A stretch of DNA of 64,000 nucleotides, taken from NCBI RefSeq assembly GCF_000771405.1, contig NZ_JDUI01000008.1, forward strand, positions 62,001-126,000, in the 5' to 3' direction. Made by a program: the position numbers and the translations under genes. This DNA is from Bifidobacterium pullorum DSM 20433 (GTDB taxonomy: Bacteria > Actinomycetota > Actinomycetes > Actinomycetales > Bifidobacteriaceae). Positions 41,039 through 49,429 of the stretch are shown in pieces. Under the pieces are notes generated by a model that was not told the origin of the DNA, made no database searches, and was given only the letters and a program-made list of their open reading frames with translations. How positions within the stretch are numbered: position 1 is the stretch's first letter; every line of letters begins with the position of its first letter.

Positions 41039-42082
41039 ATGAGCAGACTCAACGGCAGGCGCGCACAGGCGGAGGCCGAACATCTCAAGGTGAACGTGGC
41101 CATTCTCGGCGCGGGCCGCATCGCCCATGCGATGGCGACCACGCTGGTGAAGATGGCGGCCGATCCCCGCTACGCCGATCTGGTGGCCCCGTACGCGGTG
41201 GCCGCACGCGACGGCGAGCGCGCCGCGGCGTTCGCCGCGCAGTACGGCTTCCCAGTCTCCTACGGCTCGTATGAGGAGCTGCTGGCCGACCCTGAAGTGG
41301 ATCTGGTCTACATCGCCACCCCGCACAGCCTGCATGCCGAACAGGGAATCATGTGCCTGAAGGCCGGCAAGAACGTGCTGGTCGAGAAGTCGTTCACCGC
41401 CAACGCCGCGCAGGCCCGCGAGCTGCTGGCCGTGGCGAAGGAGACCGGATTGCTGTGCACCGAGGCGATCTGGACACGCTACATGCCCTCGCGCCGCATG
41501 ATCGATGAGATCGTGGCCTCGGGCGTGATCGGCGAGGTGAAGGTCGTCGATGCGAACCTATGCTATCCGGTGACCGAGAAGGCCCGTATGACCGATCCGG
41601 CGCTGGCCGGCGGCGCGCTGCTCGATGTCGGCGTCTATCCGCTGAACTTCATCGACATGGTGCTGGGACCGCGCCCGATCGAACGCGTCGAAACCTCGAT
41701 GACGCCGTTCGAGACCAGCGTGGACGCCCATGATGCGATGACCCTGCACTACGAGGACGGCACGATGGCCACCGCCCAGGCCTCGATGCTCGTCTCCTCC
41801 GACCGCGGCGGCTACATCTGGGGCACCGAGGGCTATATCGTCTGCCAGAACATCAACAATGTGGAGGGCATCGACGTCTACAACGCCAACCATGAGCTCG
41901 TGGCTCACCACGATGTGCCGGAGCAGCTGACCGGCTACGAGTACCAGGTGGCCGACGCGGCGAACGCGATCCTCGACGGGCTGACCGAATGCGAGGCCAT
42001 GCCGCACGCCGACACGGTGCGCATCATGGAGCTGATGGACCTGATCCGCGCCAAGTGGGGGCTGACGTACCCGTTCGAGTGA
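41039..42082 (+). CDS. Gfo/Idh/MocA-family oxidoreductase
   Basis: 347 residues. Rossmann start VNVAILGAGRIAHAMATTLV (about 18-37), then VYIATPHSLH and GKNVLVEKSFT with the catalytic Lys of the EKP-type motif (here EKS). GGALLDVGVYPLNFI with the conserved Asp and Tyr resembles trans-1,2-dihydrobenzene-1,2-diol dehydrogenase-like and sugar dehydrogenases of the family. Substrate unknown. AAGGAGGAACC precedes the ATG. Monocistronic with a strong terminator. Confidence 0.88.
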   Translation: MSRLNGRRAQAEAEHLKVNVAILGAGRIAHAMATTLVKMAADPRYADLVAPYAVAARDGERAAAFAAQYGFPVSYGSYEELLADPEVDLVYIATPHSLHAEQGIMCLKAGKNVLVEKSFTANAAQARELLAVAKETGLLCTEAIWTRYMPSRRMIDEIVASGVIGEVKVVDANLCYPVTEKARMTDPALAGGALLDVGVYPLNFIDMVLGPRPIERVETSMTPFETSVDAHDAMTLHYEDGTMATAQASMLVSSDRGGYIWGTEGYIVCQNINNVEGIDVYNANHELVAHHDVPEQLTGYEYQVADAANAILDGLTECEAMPHADTVRIMELMDLIRAKWGLTYPFE

Positions 42083-42110
42083 CCGATTAGGCGAATCACG
42101 ACATACGCGT

Positions 42111-42149
42111 GGGGGCGGTCGGGAATGTAGGTGATTCCCGACCGCCCCC
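42111..42149 (+). terminator. Terminator of the oxidoreductase gene
   Basis: GGGGGCGGTCGGGAAT and ATTCCCGACCGCCCCC pair perfectly over 16 bp with a 7-base loop, 28 bp after the stop. Bases 42150-42245 contain scattered CATCACGGTCC words like those in the CGGACTCTGA elements, but no complete copy. Confidence 0.7.
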
Positions 42150-42245
42150 ACATGCATCACGGTCCACACGCATCACGGTCCGTTCGCAGATTGCGGCGAC
42201 GCATGTTTCTGCTGGACCGCCGCGACTTGTGTCACAGTCAGCCGC

Positions 42246-43178
42246 TCACTGCGGCAGCGTGACCTCCAGCGGCGAGCCGTTGTCGAAGGTCACGGTGTAG
42301 CGGCCACCGCCGTTGTCCGTCCAGGTGCCGGTGGCGTTGGACGGTTCCTCGCCGAATGCCGTCATACCGGCCTCCACCGTGCCGTCGGCGTTGGCGGTGA
42401 TATGGATCTCCGCCGAGAACGTCAGCAGCGAACCGGACAGGCCCCAGGTGCCGACGATGTTGCCGTGGGCCGCGTTCTTCGGCGCGGTGACCTCCACTTC
42501 GATGGCGTCGGCCATGGCCGATCCGATGCCGCTGGAATCGGCCTGGCCGATCAGATCCGCCAGCGTCATCTCGCCGTTGTCGGTCGAGGCCTTGATGTCG
42601 CTCAACGGATAGCGCACATTGTCGCCGTCCGCCGTGCCCTCGCCGATCACGCCCGCCAGATAGTCGCCGCTGCCGCCGGCATCGGTGAGTTTGAACGCGC
42701 CATCGTCCTCGATGACCAATTCGAACGTCTGGTTGCCATTTGACATGCTGTATCGTCCGGCCGGATTCATATCGTCGCCGCGCAGCAGGAACCACCACAC
42801 GCCGAACGCCGCGGCGGCGATCACCGCGATGACGGCGATGACGGCGAGCGCCACAACGCCCTTGGAACGCTTCTTCGACGGCGCCGCCGGCGCAGAGGCG
42901 ACCCCTTCTGGAGCGTACCCGGCCTGCGGGGCCGGCTGCGCCTGCCATGCGGGGGCCTGCTGCGGTGCGGGAGGCTGCTGCCATGACGGCATGCCGTCAG
43001 ATGCAGGCGCTTCGTTCGATGCCGGCGGCGCGGGCTGCGGGTCCGTCGGGACGGCGGGCTGTGCGGCGGGTTGCGCGGCTTCGGGCTGCTGCACCGGCTG
43101 GCCGCAGGACATGCAGAACTTCGCGCCTTCGGCCAATTGGGTTCCACACTGTGTGCAGTATCTCATCATGTACTCCAT
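42246..43178 (-). CDS. Zinc-ribbon membrane protein of unknown function
   Basis: 310 residues. The N-terminal zinc ribbon has Cys8, Cys11, Cys22 and Cys25. A Pro/Gln/Ala-rich linker (28-100), one membrane helix at 107-132 and an extracellular beta-rich domain of about 175 residues follow. The outer part has repeated lipocalin-like strands (GNIVGTWGLSGSLLTFSAEI, ATGTWTDNGGGRYTVTF), suggesting a DUF-type beta-barrel or sandwich. Such zinc-ribbon/single-helix proteins are frequent in bifidobacteria. GAGGAGAG precedes the ATG. No functional prediction. Confidence 0.75.
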   Translation of the reverse strand: MEYMMRYCTQCGTQLAEGAKFCMSCGQPVQQPEAAQPAAQPAVPTDPQPAPPASNEAPASDGMPSWQQPPAPQQAPAWQAQPAPQAGYAPEGVASAPAAPSKKRSKGVVALAVIAVIAVIAAAAFGVWWFLLRGDDMNPAGRYSMSNGNQTFELVIEDDGAFKLTDAGGSGDYLAGVIGEGTADGDNVRYPLSDIKASTDNGEMTLADLIGQADSSGIGSAMADAIEVEVTAPKNAAHGNIVGTWGLSGSLLTFSAEIHITANADGTVEAGMTAFGEEPSNATGTWTDNGGGRYTVTFDNGSPLEVTLPQ

Positions 43179-43251
43179 CTCTCCTCTGAGGGCCTACATC
43201 ACCATTACAGCACGAATAGGCTGCCGCCGCCGCACAAATGATGCAGGAACG

Positions 43252-43440
43252 CGAAGGCACCACACAAAAAGGTCCAGCCGGGCAGACCAAACTGGACCAC
43301 AAGACGCATCGGCACGAAGCCACTACATCAAAAGGGACAGAACAGCAAGCCACACCAGCCCAAAAGTCACAGCAACACGAAGGCACTGCATCAAAAGGTC
43401 CAGCCGGACAGGCCGAACTGGACCATATGATGCAGTGCCA
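43252..43440. repeat. Three-unit 63-bp tandem array of imperfect palindromes
   Basis: Units start CGAAGGCACCACACAAAAAG (43252), CGAAGCCACTACATCAAAAG (43315) and CGAAGGCACTGCATCAAAAG (43378), each exactly 63 bp, with a decayed fourth unit running into the GH32 stop region. Unit 3 folds as GGCACTGCATCA/TGATGCAGTGCC with an inner GGTCCAG/CTGGACC. The period is a multiple of three and one frame reads as 21-residue peptide repeats (43238-43603 plus), but there is no ribosome site. It lies just beyond the GH32 stop and could terminate its transcript. 43179-43251 is otherwise empty. Confidence 0.8.
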
Positions 43441-43493
43441 CCGTGAATGTGCCGCAAAAGGGCCGGCCCGTTGCGCAGGCCGCGACCAGTCGG

Positions 43494-45320
43494 TCAGCGG
43501 CGCAGGGCACGCACCTCGCAATCGGCATTTCCGGCGATCGAGAAGCCGCCGTTCCCGCGCTCGTCGTAGGCCAGCATCGCGCCGGCGGCCTCGCCGTCGT
43601 TGACGAACACCTCGATGATGCCGTGGTCGTAGAACACCTCGATACGCTCCACCGTGTCGACGCGCGCCACGCAGGCCAGATCATCGCTCGGCGCGCCCTG
43701 GCTGAAGCACCGGACCTCGCCGTCGCGGCACTCCAGCGTCCAGCGCGCTTCGCCGGTGTCCATCAGCACCGCGGTGCATTCGCCATGAGGGTGGATATCG
43801 GCGTAGTAGGTGTTGTCCGGCACCTGCCATGCCCCGTCCTCCCCGCCCATAGGCAGTTCGCCGCCGATCAGCAGGTCGTAGACCTCATCGACCGGTCGGC
43901 TGAACAGTCGGCCGTCACGCACATGCAGCTCGCGCGGCAGCGACATCGCGCCGTTGGCCCGGCCGGGCGCCTCCCGGCGCACCCCGCTGTGGTCGGCGAT
44001 CCACCCGATGGCGATGCGGCGGCCGTCGTCGTCGCGGAAGGACTGCACCGCATAGAAGCAGTCGCCGAAGTCGCACCAACCGGAATGTTCCACGTTGAGA
44101 CGGATGGAATCGTCCAGCCGTCCCGTGTACCAGCGGATCGGCTGGAAGCAGCCGTCCTTGGTGCGGATGTGCATGATCGCGCCGATGGCCACGTCCACGC
44201 CATCCAGCGGGAACGCGTCCGGACACTCGTAGGTGCGGCCTTCGGCATAGCCGCGATCGGCCACCATCGGGCCGACATAGGTCCAGGCGTCGTCGGCCAG
44301 GTCGGGGGTGTCGTTGCGGAAGGTCACGATCGCCGGGATCCGGTTCGGATCGGGTTGGTCGACATCGGGCTCGCCATGCGGGGAGAGCGTGAACCATCCG
44401 CCTTCGTTGGCATCGCTGACGCCGGTCTCGCCCGATGCCGGCACCTGGTCGGAGGGCAGGTTGGTGGCCAGGATCATCAGCGCGCCGCCGAAACCGGTCT
44501 CGATCTTGGAGTCGCGGAAGTCACGGCCGAAGTCCGCGCCCTCGCGCCGCACGACGACGGTTTCGGGCCCCGCGGTCAGGCTGTCCGTGCTGACGCAGGT
44601 GGTCTGGCACTCCTCGACCGTGTCCGGCTGGCCCGGAACCTCGAAATGCCGGGTCAGGTAGAAGCGGATCGCGGCCGCGTCATCGCCCGGGCAGGGGCGG
44701 CCTTCAGCGTCGATGGTGATGGCGGAGCCGGAGAACGCGCCGCCGGCGATGCCCCGACGGGTGTGCAGCTCGCGCTGCGGCTCGAGGATGACCGGCAGAT
44801 AGGTCCAGTGCACGAGATCACGGCTGGCGGCGTGCCCCCAGTGCATGTTGTCCCAGCCCCAGCCGTAGGGGTTGAACTGGTAGTACAGGTGGTACCGGCC
44901 CTGGAAGCGGCACAGGCCGTTCGGGTCGTTCATCCAGCGCTCCGGCGGCTCGAAGTGCACGGCGGCGCGGGTCGGATCGGTGTTCTCCGGGGCGCCGTCA
45001 CCCGCCATGGCCTCGCCGGTTGCGGCATCGAGCACGCGGATGCCGCGGTCGAGCAGATCATCGCCGCCGGCCAGATAGAGGTAGGGCACGGTGGCATCGA
45101 TGATTTCCAGCGTGTACCGTTCCTGCGGGTCGAGGGCGATTTGGAAGCGCTGACGGTACAGGTCGGCGTCCATGACGCGTTCGGCGACGCATTCGCCATC
45201 CGTATGCAGACGGATGGTGGGAGCATGGCCCTGCTCCGCGCGCTGGACGAACAGGTCGAGCTGGGTGTAGCCGTCGGCCGGGAAGGTGCAGGAATCGGCC
45301 GACTGCGATATTGCGTTCAT
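43494..45320 (-). CDS. Glycoside hydrolase family 32 beta-fructofuranosidase
   Basis: 608 residues, cytoplasmic. Asp132 in WMNDPNG is the nucleophile, Asp270 in FRDSK the transition-state residue (Ser replaces the usual Pro of RDP), and Glu365 in YECPD the acid/base. The C-terminal beta-sandwich ends with FSIAGNADCEVRALRR. About 120 residues precede the catalytic domain, far more than in ordinary bifidobacterial CscA-type enzymes. AAAGGA precedes the ATG. Last gene of the fructan locus, behind its LacI regulator, with its own promoter and LacI operator. It probably cleaves fructo-oligosaccharide or inulobiose delivered by the ABC transporter. Confidence 0.93.
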   Translation of the reverse strand: MNAISQSADSCTFPADGYTQLDLFVQRAEQGHAPTIRLHTDGECVAERVMDADLYRQRFQIALDPQERYTLEIIDATVPYLYLAGGDDLLDRGIRVLDAATGEAMAGDGAPENTDPTRAAVHFEPPERWMNDPNGLCRFQGRYHLYYQFNPYGWGWDNMHWGHAASRDLVHWTYLPVILEPQRELHTRRGIAGGAFSGSAITIDAEGRPCPGDDAAAIRFYLTRHFEVPGQPDTVEECQTTCVSTDSLTAGPETVVVRREGADFGRDFRDSKIETGFGGALMILATNLPSDQVPASGETGVSDANEGGWFTLSPHGEPDVDQPDPNRIPAIVTFRNDTPDLADDAWTYVGPMVADRGYAEGRTYECPDAFPLDGVDVAIGAIMHIRTKDGCFQPIRWYTGRLDDSIRLNVEHSGWCDFGDCFYAVQSFRDDDGRRIAIGWIADHSGVRREAPGRANGAMSLPRELHVRDGRLFSRPVDEVYDLLIGGELPMGGEDGAWQVPDNTYYADIHPHGECTAVLMDTGEARWTLECRDGEVRCFSQGAPSDDLACVARVDTVERIEVFYDHGIIEVFVNDGEAAGAMLAYDERGNGGFSIAGNADCEVRALRR

Positions 45321-45384
45321 GTTTGGGTCCTTTCATTGGTCGGCGACGGCGTCGGCCGTCGGATATGCCATGCCCCGTTTAACA

Positions 45385-45414
45385 GCAATCGTTTGCCGTA
45401 TTGACATCAGTATA
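45385..45414 (-). promoter_or_regulatory. Promoter and LacI operator of the GH32 gene
   Basis: Minus-strand -10 TATACT (45409-45414) overlaps the lacI stop codon. 12 bp downstream of it lies GCAATCGTTTGC (45385-45396), one base off a perfect palindrome and matching the sites in front of the binding-protein gene. Repression by roadblock is expected. Confidence 0.7.
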
Positions 45415-46573
45415 CCCTCGCCACAGGGCGACACGAAGGTCTGTATGGGTTGTTTGAAGAGCCGCGGAGCCAGTCCCGCGGAGCCACGGAATCCTTCTCC
45501 ACCAGCACGCACGCAACCTGCGCCCGATCATCCGTCAACGGCGGCAGCGGCGCGCGGATGCCGGCCGGCAGCATGAGGTTCAGGTCGGCGAGCATCGAGG
45601 AACCGCCTTCCACGGCGGACGGTTCCGGCATAGTGCCGCCCTCGGTGCGTTCGATCAGGGAGACCAGCTTGCGTACGCTCCAGTATCCCATCTCATAGTG
45701 CGGCAGTTCCACCGAGGTCAGCGCCGGATTCAGGATGCCGGCGATGAACGGCTGGTTGTCCACGCCGACCACGGACAGGTCCCGCCCGATCGCCAGACCA
45801 AGCCGATCGGCCTGCTCGTAGGCCAGATGCGCCCGCACGTCGTTGAAGCAGAACACGCCATCGGGATGCAGCGCGTCGAACAGCCTGGGCACCTCGCCGT
45901 GGCGATCGTGCTCGTCGATGGCCAACACCAGCCGATCGTCGAATCCGACGTCGGACTGCTCCAACGCGGCCCGGTAGCCGGCCAGACGTTCGCCCTGCGC
46001 CACGATCGGCACATCCGCGCCGAAATAGGCGATGCGCCGGCATCCGGCATCCAGCAGACGCCGGGTGGCCGTATAGCCGATGCCGTACTCGTCCGGGCAG
46101 ATCGAGGGACGTTCGCCGTGTTCGTCCTCGGCGTCCACGATGACCACCGGCAAACCGTCGAGCTGCTCGGGGACCTCGACCTTGCGATGGTACATCATCG
46201 CATACAGGAAGCCGTCTGCGCCATATTGTTTGACGACACCGATCTGGCGGCGTTCGAGGTCCGCATCGTTGCCGGTGTTGACCGTCAGCAGGATGTACCC
46301 GAGTTCCCGCGCCGCATCCTGCGCGCCGAGCATGATGCGTCCGGCGAACGGCGTGGTGGCGATCTCGTCGCTGACGAACCCGAGGATGTGGCTGCTGCGG
46401 GTTTTCAGATTACGGGCGACTAGATTGGGCTTGTATCCGAGGTCCTCGGCGATGCGTTTGATCTCCCGTGCGATTTCGGGTTTGATGCGCCCACGGTCCT
46501 TGCCGTTGAGCACCCGGGATACGGTGGCGATGGACACGCCCGCCTCCTGGGCCACTTCCTTCATCGTGACCAT
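45407..46573 (-). CDS. LacI-family regulator of the fructan locus
   Basis: 388 residues. HTH MKEVAQEAGVSIATVSRVLN at the start and hinge helix near 50-60 (YKPNLVARNLK). The sugar-binding domain follows, then a tail of about 40 residues beyond the usual LacI end. ATG at 46573 has AAAGGGG upstream; the frame is open back to 46933 but no start is credible there. GCAAACGTTTGC-type operators at 51155 and 45385 bracket the transporter and GH32 genes, so this is very probably their repressor, with a fructose disaccharide or oligosaccharide as inducer. Confidence 0.9.
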   Translation of the reverse strand: MVTMKEVAQEAGVSIATVSRVLNGKDRGRIKPEIAREIKRIAEDLGYKPNLVARNLKTRSSHILGFVSDEIATTPFAGRIMLGAQDAARELGYILLTVNTGNDADLERRQIGVVKQYGADGFLYAMMYHRKVEVPEQLDGLPVVIVDAEDEHGERPSICPDEYGIGYTATRRLLDAGCRRIAYFGADVPIVAQGERLAGYRAALEQSDVGFDDRLVLAIDEHDRHGEVPRLFDALHPDGVFCFNDVRAHLAYEQADRLGLAIGRDLSVVGVDNQPFIAGILNPALTSVELPHYEMGYWSVRKLVSLIERTEGGTMPEPSAVEGGSSMLADLNLMLPAGIRAPLPPLTDDRAQVACVLVEKDSVAPRDWLRGSSNNPYRPSCRPVARVY

Positions 46574-46653
46574 CAGCGGCCCCTTTCGTTCCCGCACCGA
46601 CGCGGGGCGCGTCAGTATGGCACTCATTGTAAGCCATTCCCGTTCGCAACGCT

Positions 46654-47331
46654 TCACTGTGCGGTCACGGCATGATGTCGGCGGTAGGACTCGCTCTCGC
46701 GCACGTCCATACCCGGCAATCGCCCGAACCAGTACACACACGCCGTTCCGGCAAGCATCGGCAGCGACAGCCCGAACACCACCAGCATGCCCGGCCAGCG
46801 CACCCACATGGCCACAGACAATACGAATGCGGCGAACAAGGCCAGCGAGCACAACGGACGGGCCAGCAGCATCTGCAATGTCATGCGCACGCACCAGCGG
46901 TTCGTCTCGGCGAAATTCGCCCGTACAACCCACACCAGCATGGAGAACAGGCCGTAAACCACAATCGCCATCAGCAGGATGCCCGCACAGGCATAGCCGA
47001 CCATGCCCGCATCATGCCAGTTGACAATCCAATAGTCGTAGAGGAACAGCCCCCACAGCACAGCCATCGGCCAGCCGAGCAGGTTGGCGGATTTCAGTTG
47101 AGCTTTCCACTCGCGATGGAACCGGATCCAGGTCTCGCGTACACTCCAAGCCCGATCAGACGGTTCCAGCAGCCATGTGCGCCACAAGCCGCACATGGCG
47201 CCGATTGAGGGGAACAGTCCCGCGAAGATCAGCCCAAGCAGCGTGTGCGCCACGGCGGCGATGTTGATCGTGAACGCGATGAGGATGGCACGGCATACGC
47301 GCTCATATCCGATGGAAAACCGACCAAGCAT
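46654..47331 (-). CDS. DUF624/YesL-like membrane protein
   Basis: 225 residues with about 5 membrane helices. The start FSIGYERVCRAILIAFTINI and the GLFPSIGAMCGLWRTWL segment are typical of DUF624 proteins, which accompany Lpl-type sugar ABC transporters in Gram-positive bacteria. Function unproven; a role in transport assembly or sensing is suspected. It lies between the permease genes and the LacI gene, same strand. Confidence 0.82.
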   Translation of the reverse strand: MLGRFSIGYERVCRAILIAFTINIAAVAHTLLGLIFAGLFPSIGAMCGLWRTWLLEPSDRAWSVRETWIRFHREWKAQLKSANLLGWPMAVLWGLFLYDYWIVNWHDAGMVGYACAGILLMAIVVYGLFSMLVWVVRANFAETNRWCVRMTLQMLLARPLCSLALFAAFVLSVAMWVRWPGMLVVFGLSLPMLAGTACVYWFGRLPGMDVRESESYRRHHAVTAQ

Positions 47332-47379
47332 GATGGATGACCTTTCGATGCCACGTTGCATTCCCGATGACGAGGTCCG

Positions 47380-47456
47380 GCCGCCGTCCGACACATGGCA
47401 AAGTAGAACGGACGGCGGCGGGACCGCTGCGGCGGGGATACGGCACTCCCCGCCGC
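47380..47456 (-). terminator. Double hairpin after the permease operon
   Basis: GCGGCGGGG-ATACGGCACT-CCCCGCCGC (47429-47456) begins 5 bp after the permease stop, then GCCGCCGTCCG/CGGACGGCGGC (47380-47419). They may partly terminate before DUF624 and lacI. Confidence 0.55.
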
Positions 47457-47461
47457 GGCGC

Positions 47462-48418
47462 TCAGCCCTTGACGGCGCCGAGCATGACACCCTTGTTAAA
47501 GTACTTCTGCAGGAATGGGTAGAGCACCAACAGGGGCAGGGTGGAGACGATGATGATGCCGAACTTCATCTGGTCGGCCGCACGCTGCGCGTCGGAAACG
47601 CCGACGGACGCGGTGGACGTGGTCTGGTTGACCAGCAACAACTGCTGCAGCACGTTCTGCAACGGTTTCTTATCCTGATCGATGATGTAGATCAAGCCGG
47701 TCATGAAGTCATTCCAGTGGCCGACGAAGTAGTACAGGCCGATAACCGCCAGAATCGCAGAGCTCAGCGGGACCACGATCTTGAAGAAGTAGCCGAAGTA
47801 GCTCAGGCCGTCGATCTGGGCGGCATCATGCAGTTCCTCTGGGATCGAGGTCTCGAAGAACGAGCGGGCCACGATCACGTTGTACACACTCACGGCACCG
47901 GGCAGGATGAACACCCACCAGGTGTTGAGGATGCCCAGGTCACGGTACAGCATGTAGCTCGGAATCAGGCCGCCGGAGAAGAACATCGTGACGGTGAACA
48001 GAAACAGGATCACGCGACGGGGCTTGAACTCGGCGCGGGACAGTGCGAAGGCGACCGGAATCGTGACGATCATGTTCACCGCGGTGCCCACAATCGAGTA
48101 GATCAGCGTGTTGCGGTAGCCGACCCAGATGCTCGACTCCTCGAAGATGCGCTGGAACCCGGCGAAGGTCACATCCACCGGCAGCCAGCTCACCCGTCCG
48201 CCGGCCACGGCGTTCGGATCCGAGATCGAGGAGATGATGATGAACCACAGCGGGTACAGCACGGCGATGACGACGACGGCGACCAGCGCCCAGATGATAA
48301 TGTCGACGATCCAATCGCCGGCGGTGCGGGTCTGGCGCTGCTTCTTGTTCCAGGGGATGTCGTCTCCCGAGGCGCGCGGCGCAAGCGGCGCGACATTGGC
48401 GGTAGTTGATGCATTCAT
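47462..48418 (-). CDS. Carbohydrate ABC transporter permease (LplC/MalG type)
   Basis: 318 residues with six helices. The EAA loop reads EELHDAAQIDGLSYFGYFFK IVVP, the contact site for the ATPase. N-terminal 35 residues are cytoplasmic. The start codon lies 12 bp after the upstream permease stop. No ATPase gene is in the locus, so a shared MsmK-type ATPase encoded elsewhere is expected. Confidence 0.92.
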   Translation of the reverse strand: MNASTTANVAPLAPRASGDDIPWNKKQRQTRTAGDWIVDIIIWALVAVVVIAVLYPLWFIIISSISDPNAVAGGRVSWLPVDVTFAGFQRIFEESSIWVGYRNTLIYSIVGTAVNMIVTIPVAFALSRAEFKPRRVILFLFTVTMFFSGGLIPSYMLYRDLGILNTWWVFILPGAVSVYNVIVARSFFETSIPEELHDAAQIDGLSYFGYFFKIVVPLSSAILAVIGLYYFVGHWNDFMTGLIYIIDQDKKPLQNVLQQLLLVNQTTSTASVGVSDAQRAADQMKFGIIIVSTLPLLVLYPFLQKYFNKGVMLGAVKG

Positions 48419-48430
48419 CGGAAACGCTCC

Positions 48431-49396
48431 TTAGAAGATGCTCGAATTGGACACACGCTTCGAGATCGCGTTCGCCGTGATCAGGAAGACGAAGTTGACG
48501 ATGGTATTGAACAGGCCGATGGCCGTGGAGTACGAGAACTGGGCACTCTGGATACCGATCTTGAACGTGTAGGTCGAGATGACTTCGGTGGCCGGCATGT
48601 TCAGCGAATTCTGCAGCAGGTAGATCTTGTCGAAGCCGACGTTGAGCACCGAACCCATCTGCAGGATGAGCAAGACACCGGCCGTGGGCAGGATCGCCGG
48701 GAAGTCCACGTAGCGGATCAGCTGAAAGCGGCCGGCGCCGTCGATCTTCGCCGCCTCATACAGCGAAGGGTCCACCGAGCTCAGCGCTGCCAGATAGATG
48801 ATGCAGTTCCAGCCGCAATGCTGCCAGACCTCGGAGATCCAGTAGACGGCGGTGATGGCCGTGGTGCTGCCCAGCAGGCTTTCGTCGCCGAACAGCTTAC
48901 CGATGAAGCCGTTGTTCGGGTCCAGGAAGATGTTGAGCATCGAGACGATGACCACCGTGGAGATGAAGTGGGGCATGTAGGTGACGGTCTGCACGAAGCC
49001 CTTGACCTTGGACGAACCGATCTGATTGATCAGCAGCGCCAGGATGATCGGGAAGATGAAGCCGGTCACCAGCGTCCACAGGCTGATGCGGAACGTGTTC
49101 CACAGGATCTCACCAAACAGCGGCGAAGTGAAGAACTGTTCGAAGTAGTGCAGGCCGACCCATTCGCCACCGGTCAGGCCTCTGGCCGAATCGAACTTGC
49201 GGAATGCCAGCTGGATGCCCCACATCGGCACATAGGCGAAGATCGCCACGAAAACCAGAGCCGGGGCGGAAAGCACCCACAGCTGCCAGTAGCGCTGGAA
49301 GTGGTCGGTGAAACGTTCGAGCAGACCCGGCTTGCGGGGCTCGACGCCCGAGGAAGGGGCGACGGCCGCGACCGTCGCGGAATGGCGTGTGTTCAT
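48431..49396 (-). CDS. Carbohydrate ABC transporter permease (LplB type)
   Basis: 321 residues with six helices. The EAA loop is PSLYEAAKIDGAGRFQLIRY near residue 210. The helix-1 block APALVFVAIFAYVPMWGIQL AF is typical of the LplB branch of the MalF family. It lies 33 bp behind the solute-binding protein gene and 12 bp before the second permease gene. Confidence 0.92.
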   Translation of the reverse strand: MNTRHSATVAAVAPSSGVEPRKPGLLERFTDHFQRYWQLWVLSAPALVFVAIFAYVPMWGIQLAFRKFDSARGLTGGEWVGLHYFEQFFTSPLFGEILWNTFRISLWTLVTGFIFPIILALLINQIGSSKVKGFVQTVTYMPHFISTVVIVSMLNIFLDPNNGFIGKLFGDESLLGSTTAITAVYWISEVWQHCGWNCIIYLAALSSVDPSLYEAAKIDGAGRFQLIRYVDFPAILPTAGVLLILQMGSVLNVGFDKIYLLQNSLNMPATEVISTYTFKIGIQSAQFSYSTAIGLFNTIVNFVFLITANAISKRVSNSSIF

Positions 49397-49429
49397 GTTG
49401 GTCTCCCTATCGCTCTTGACCCGGCGCGG

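Noticed and set aside
42150..42245. Ninth copy of the CGGACTCTGA element
   Set aside because: Only isolated GCATCACGGTCC words; termini and inner arms cannot be paired.
43252..43440. CRISPR array
   Set aside because: Units are 63 bp with no unique spacers of constant length between identical repeats, and no cas genes are present.
43238..43603. Plus-strand frame of 121 codons with 21-residue repeats
   Set aside because: No ribosome site or promoter, and it runs into the antisense of GH32. Kept as a DNA repeat, not as a gene.
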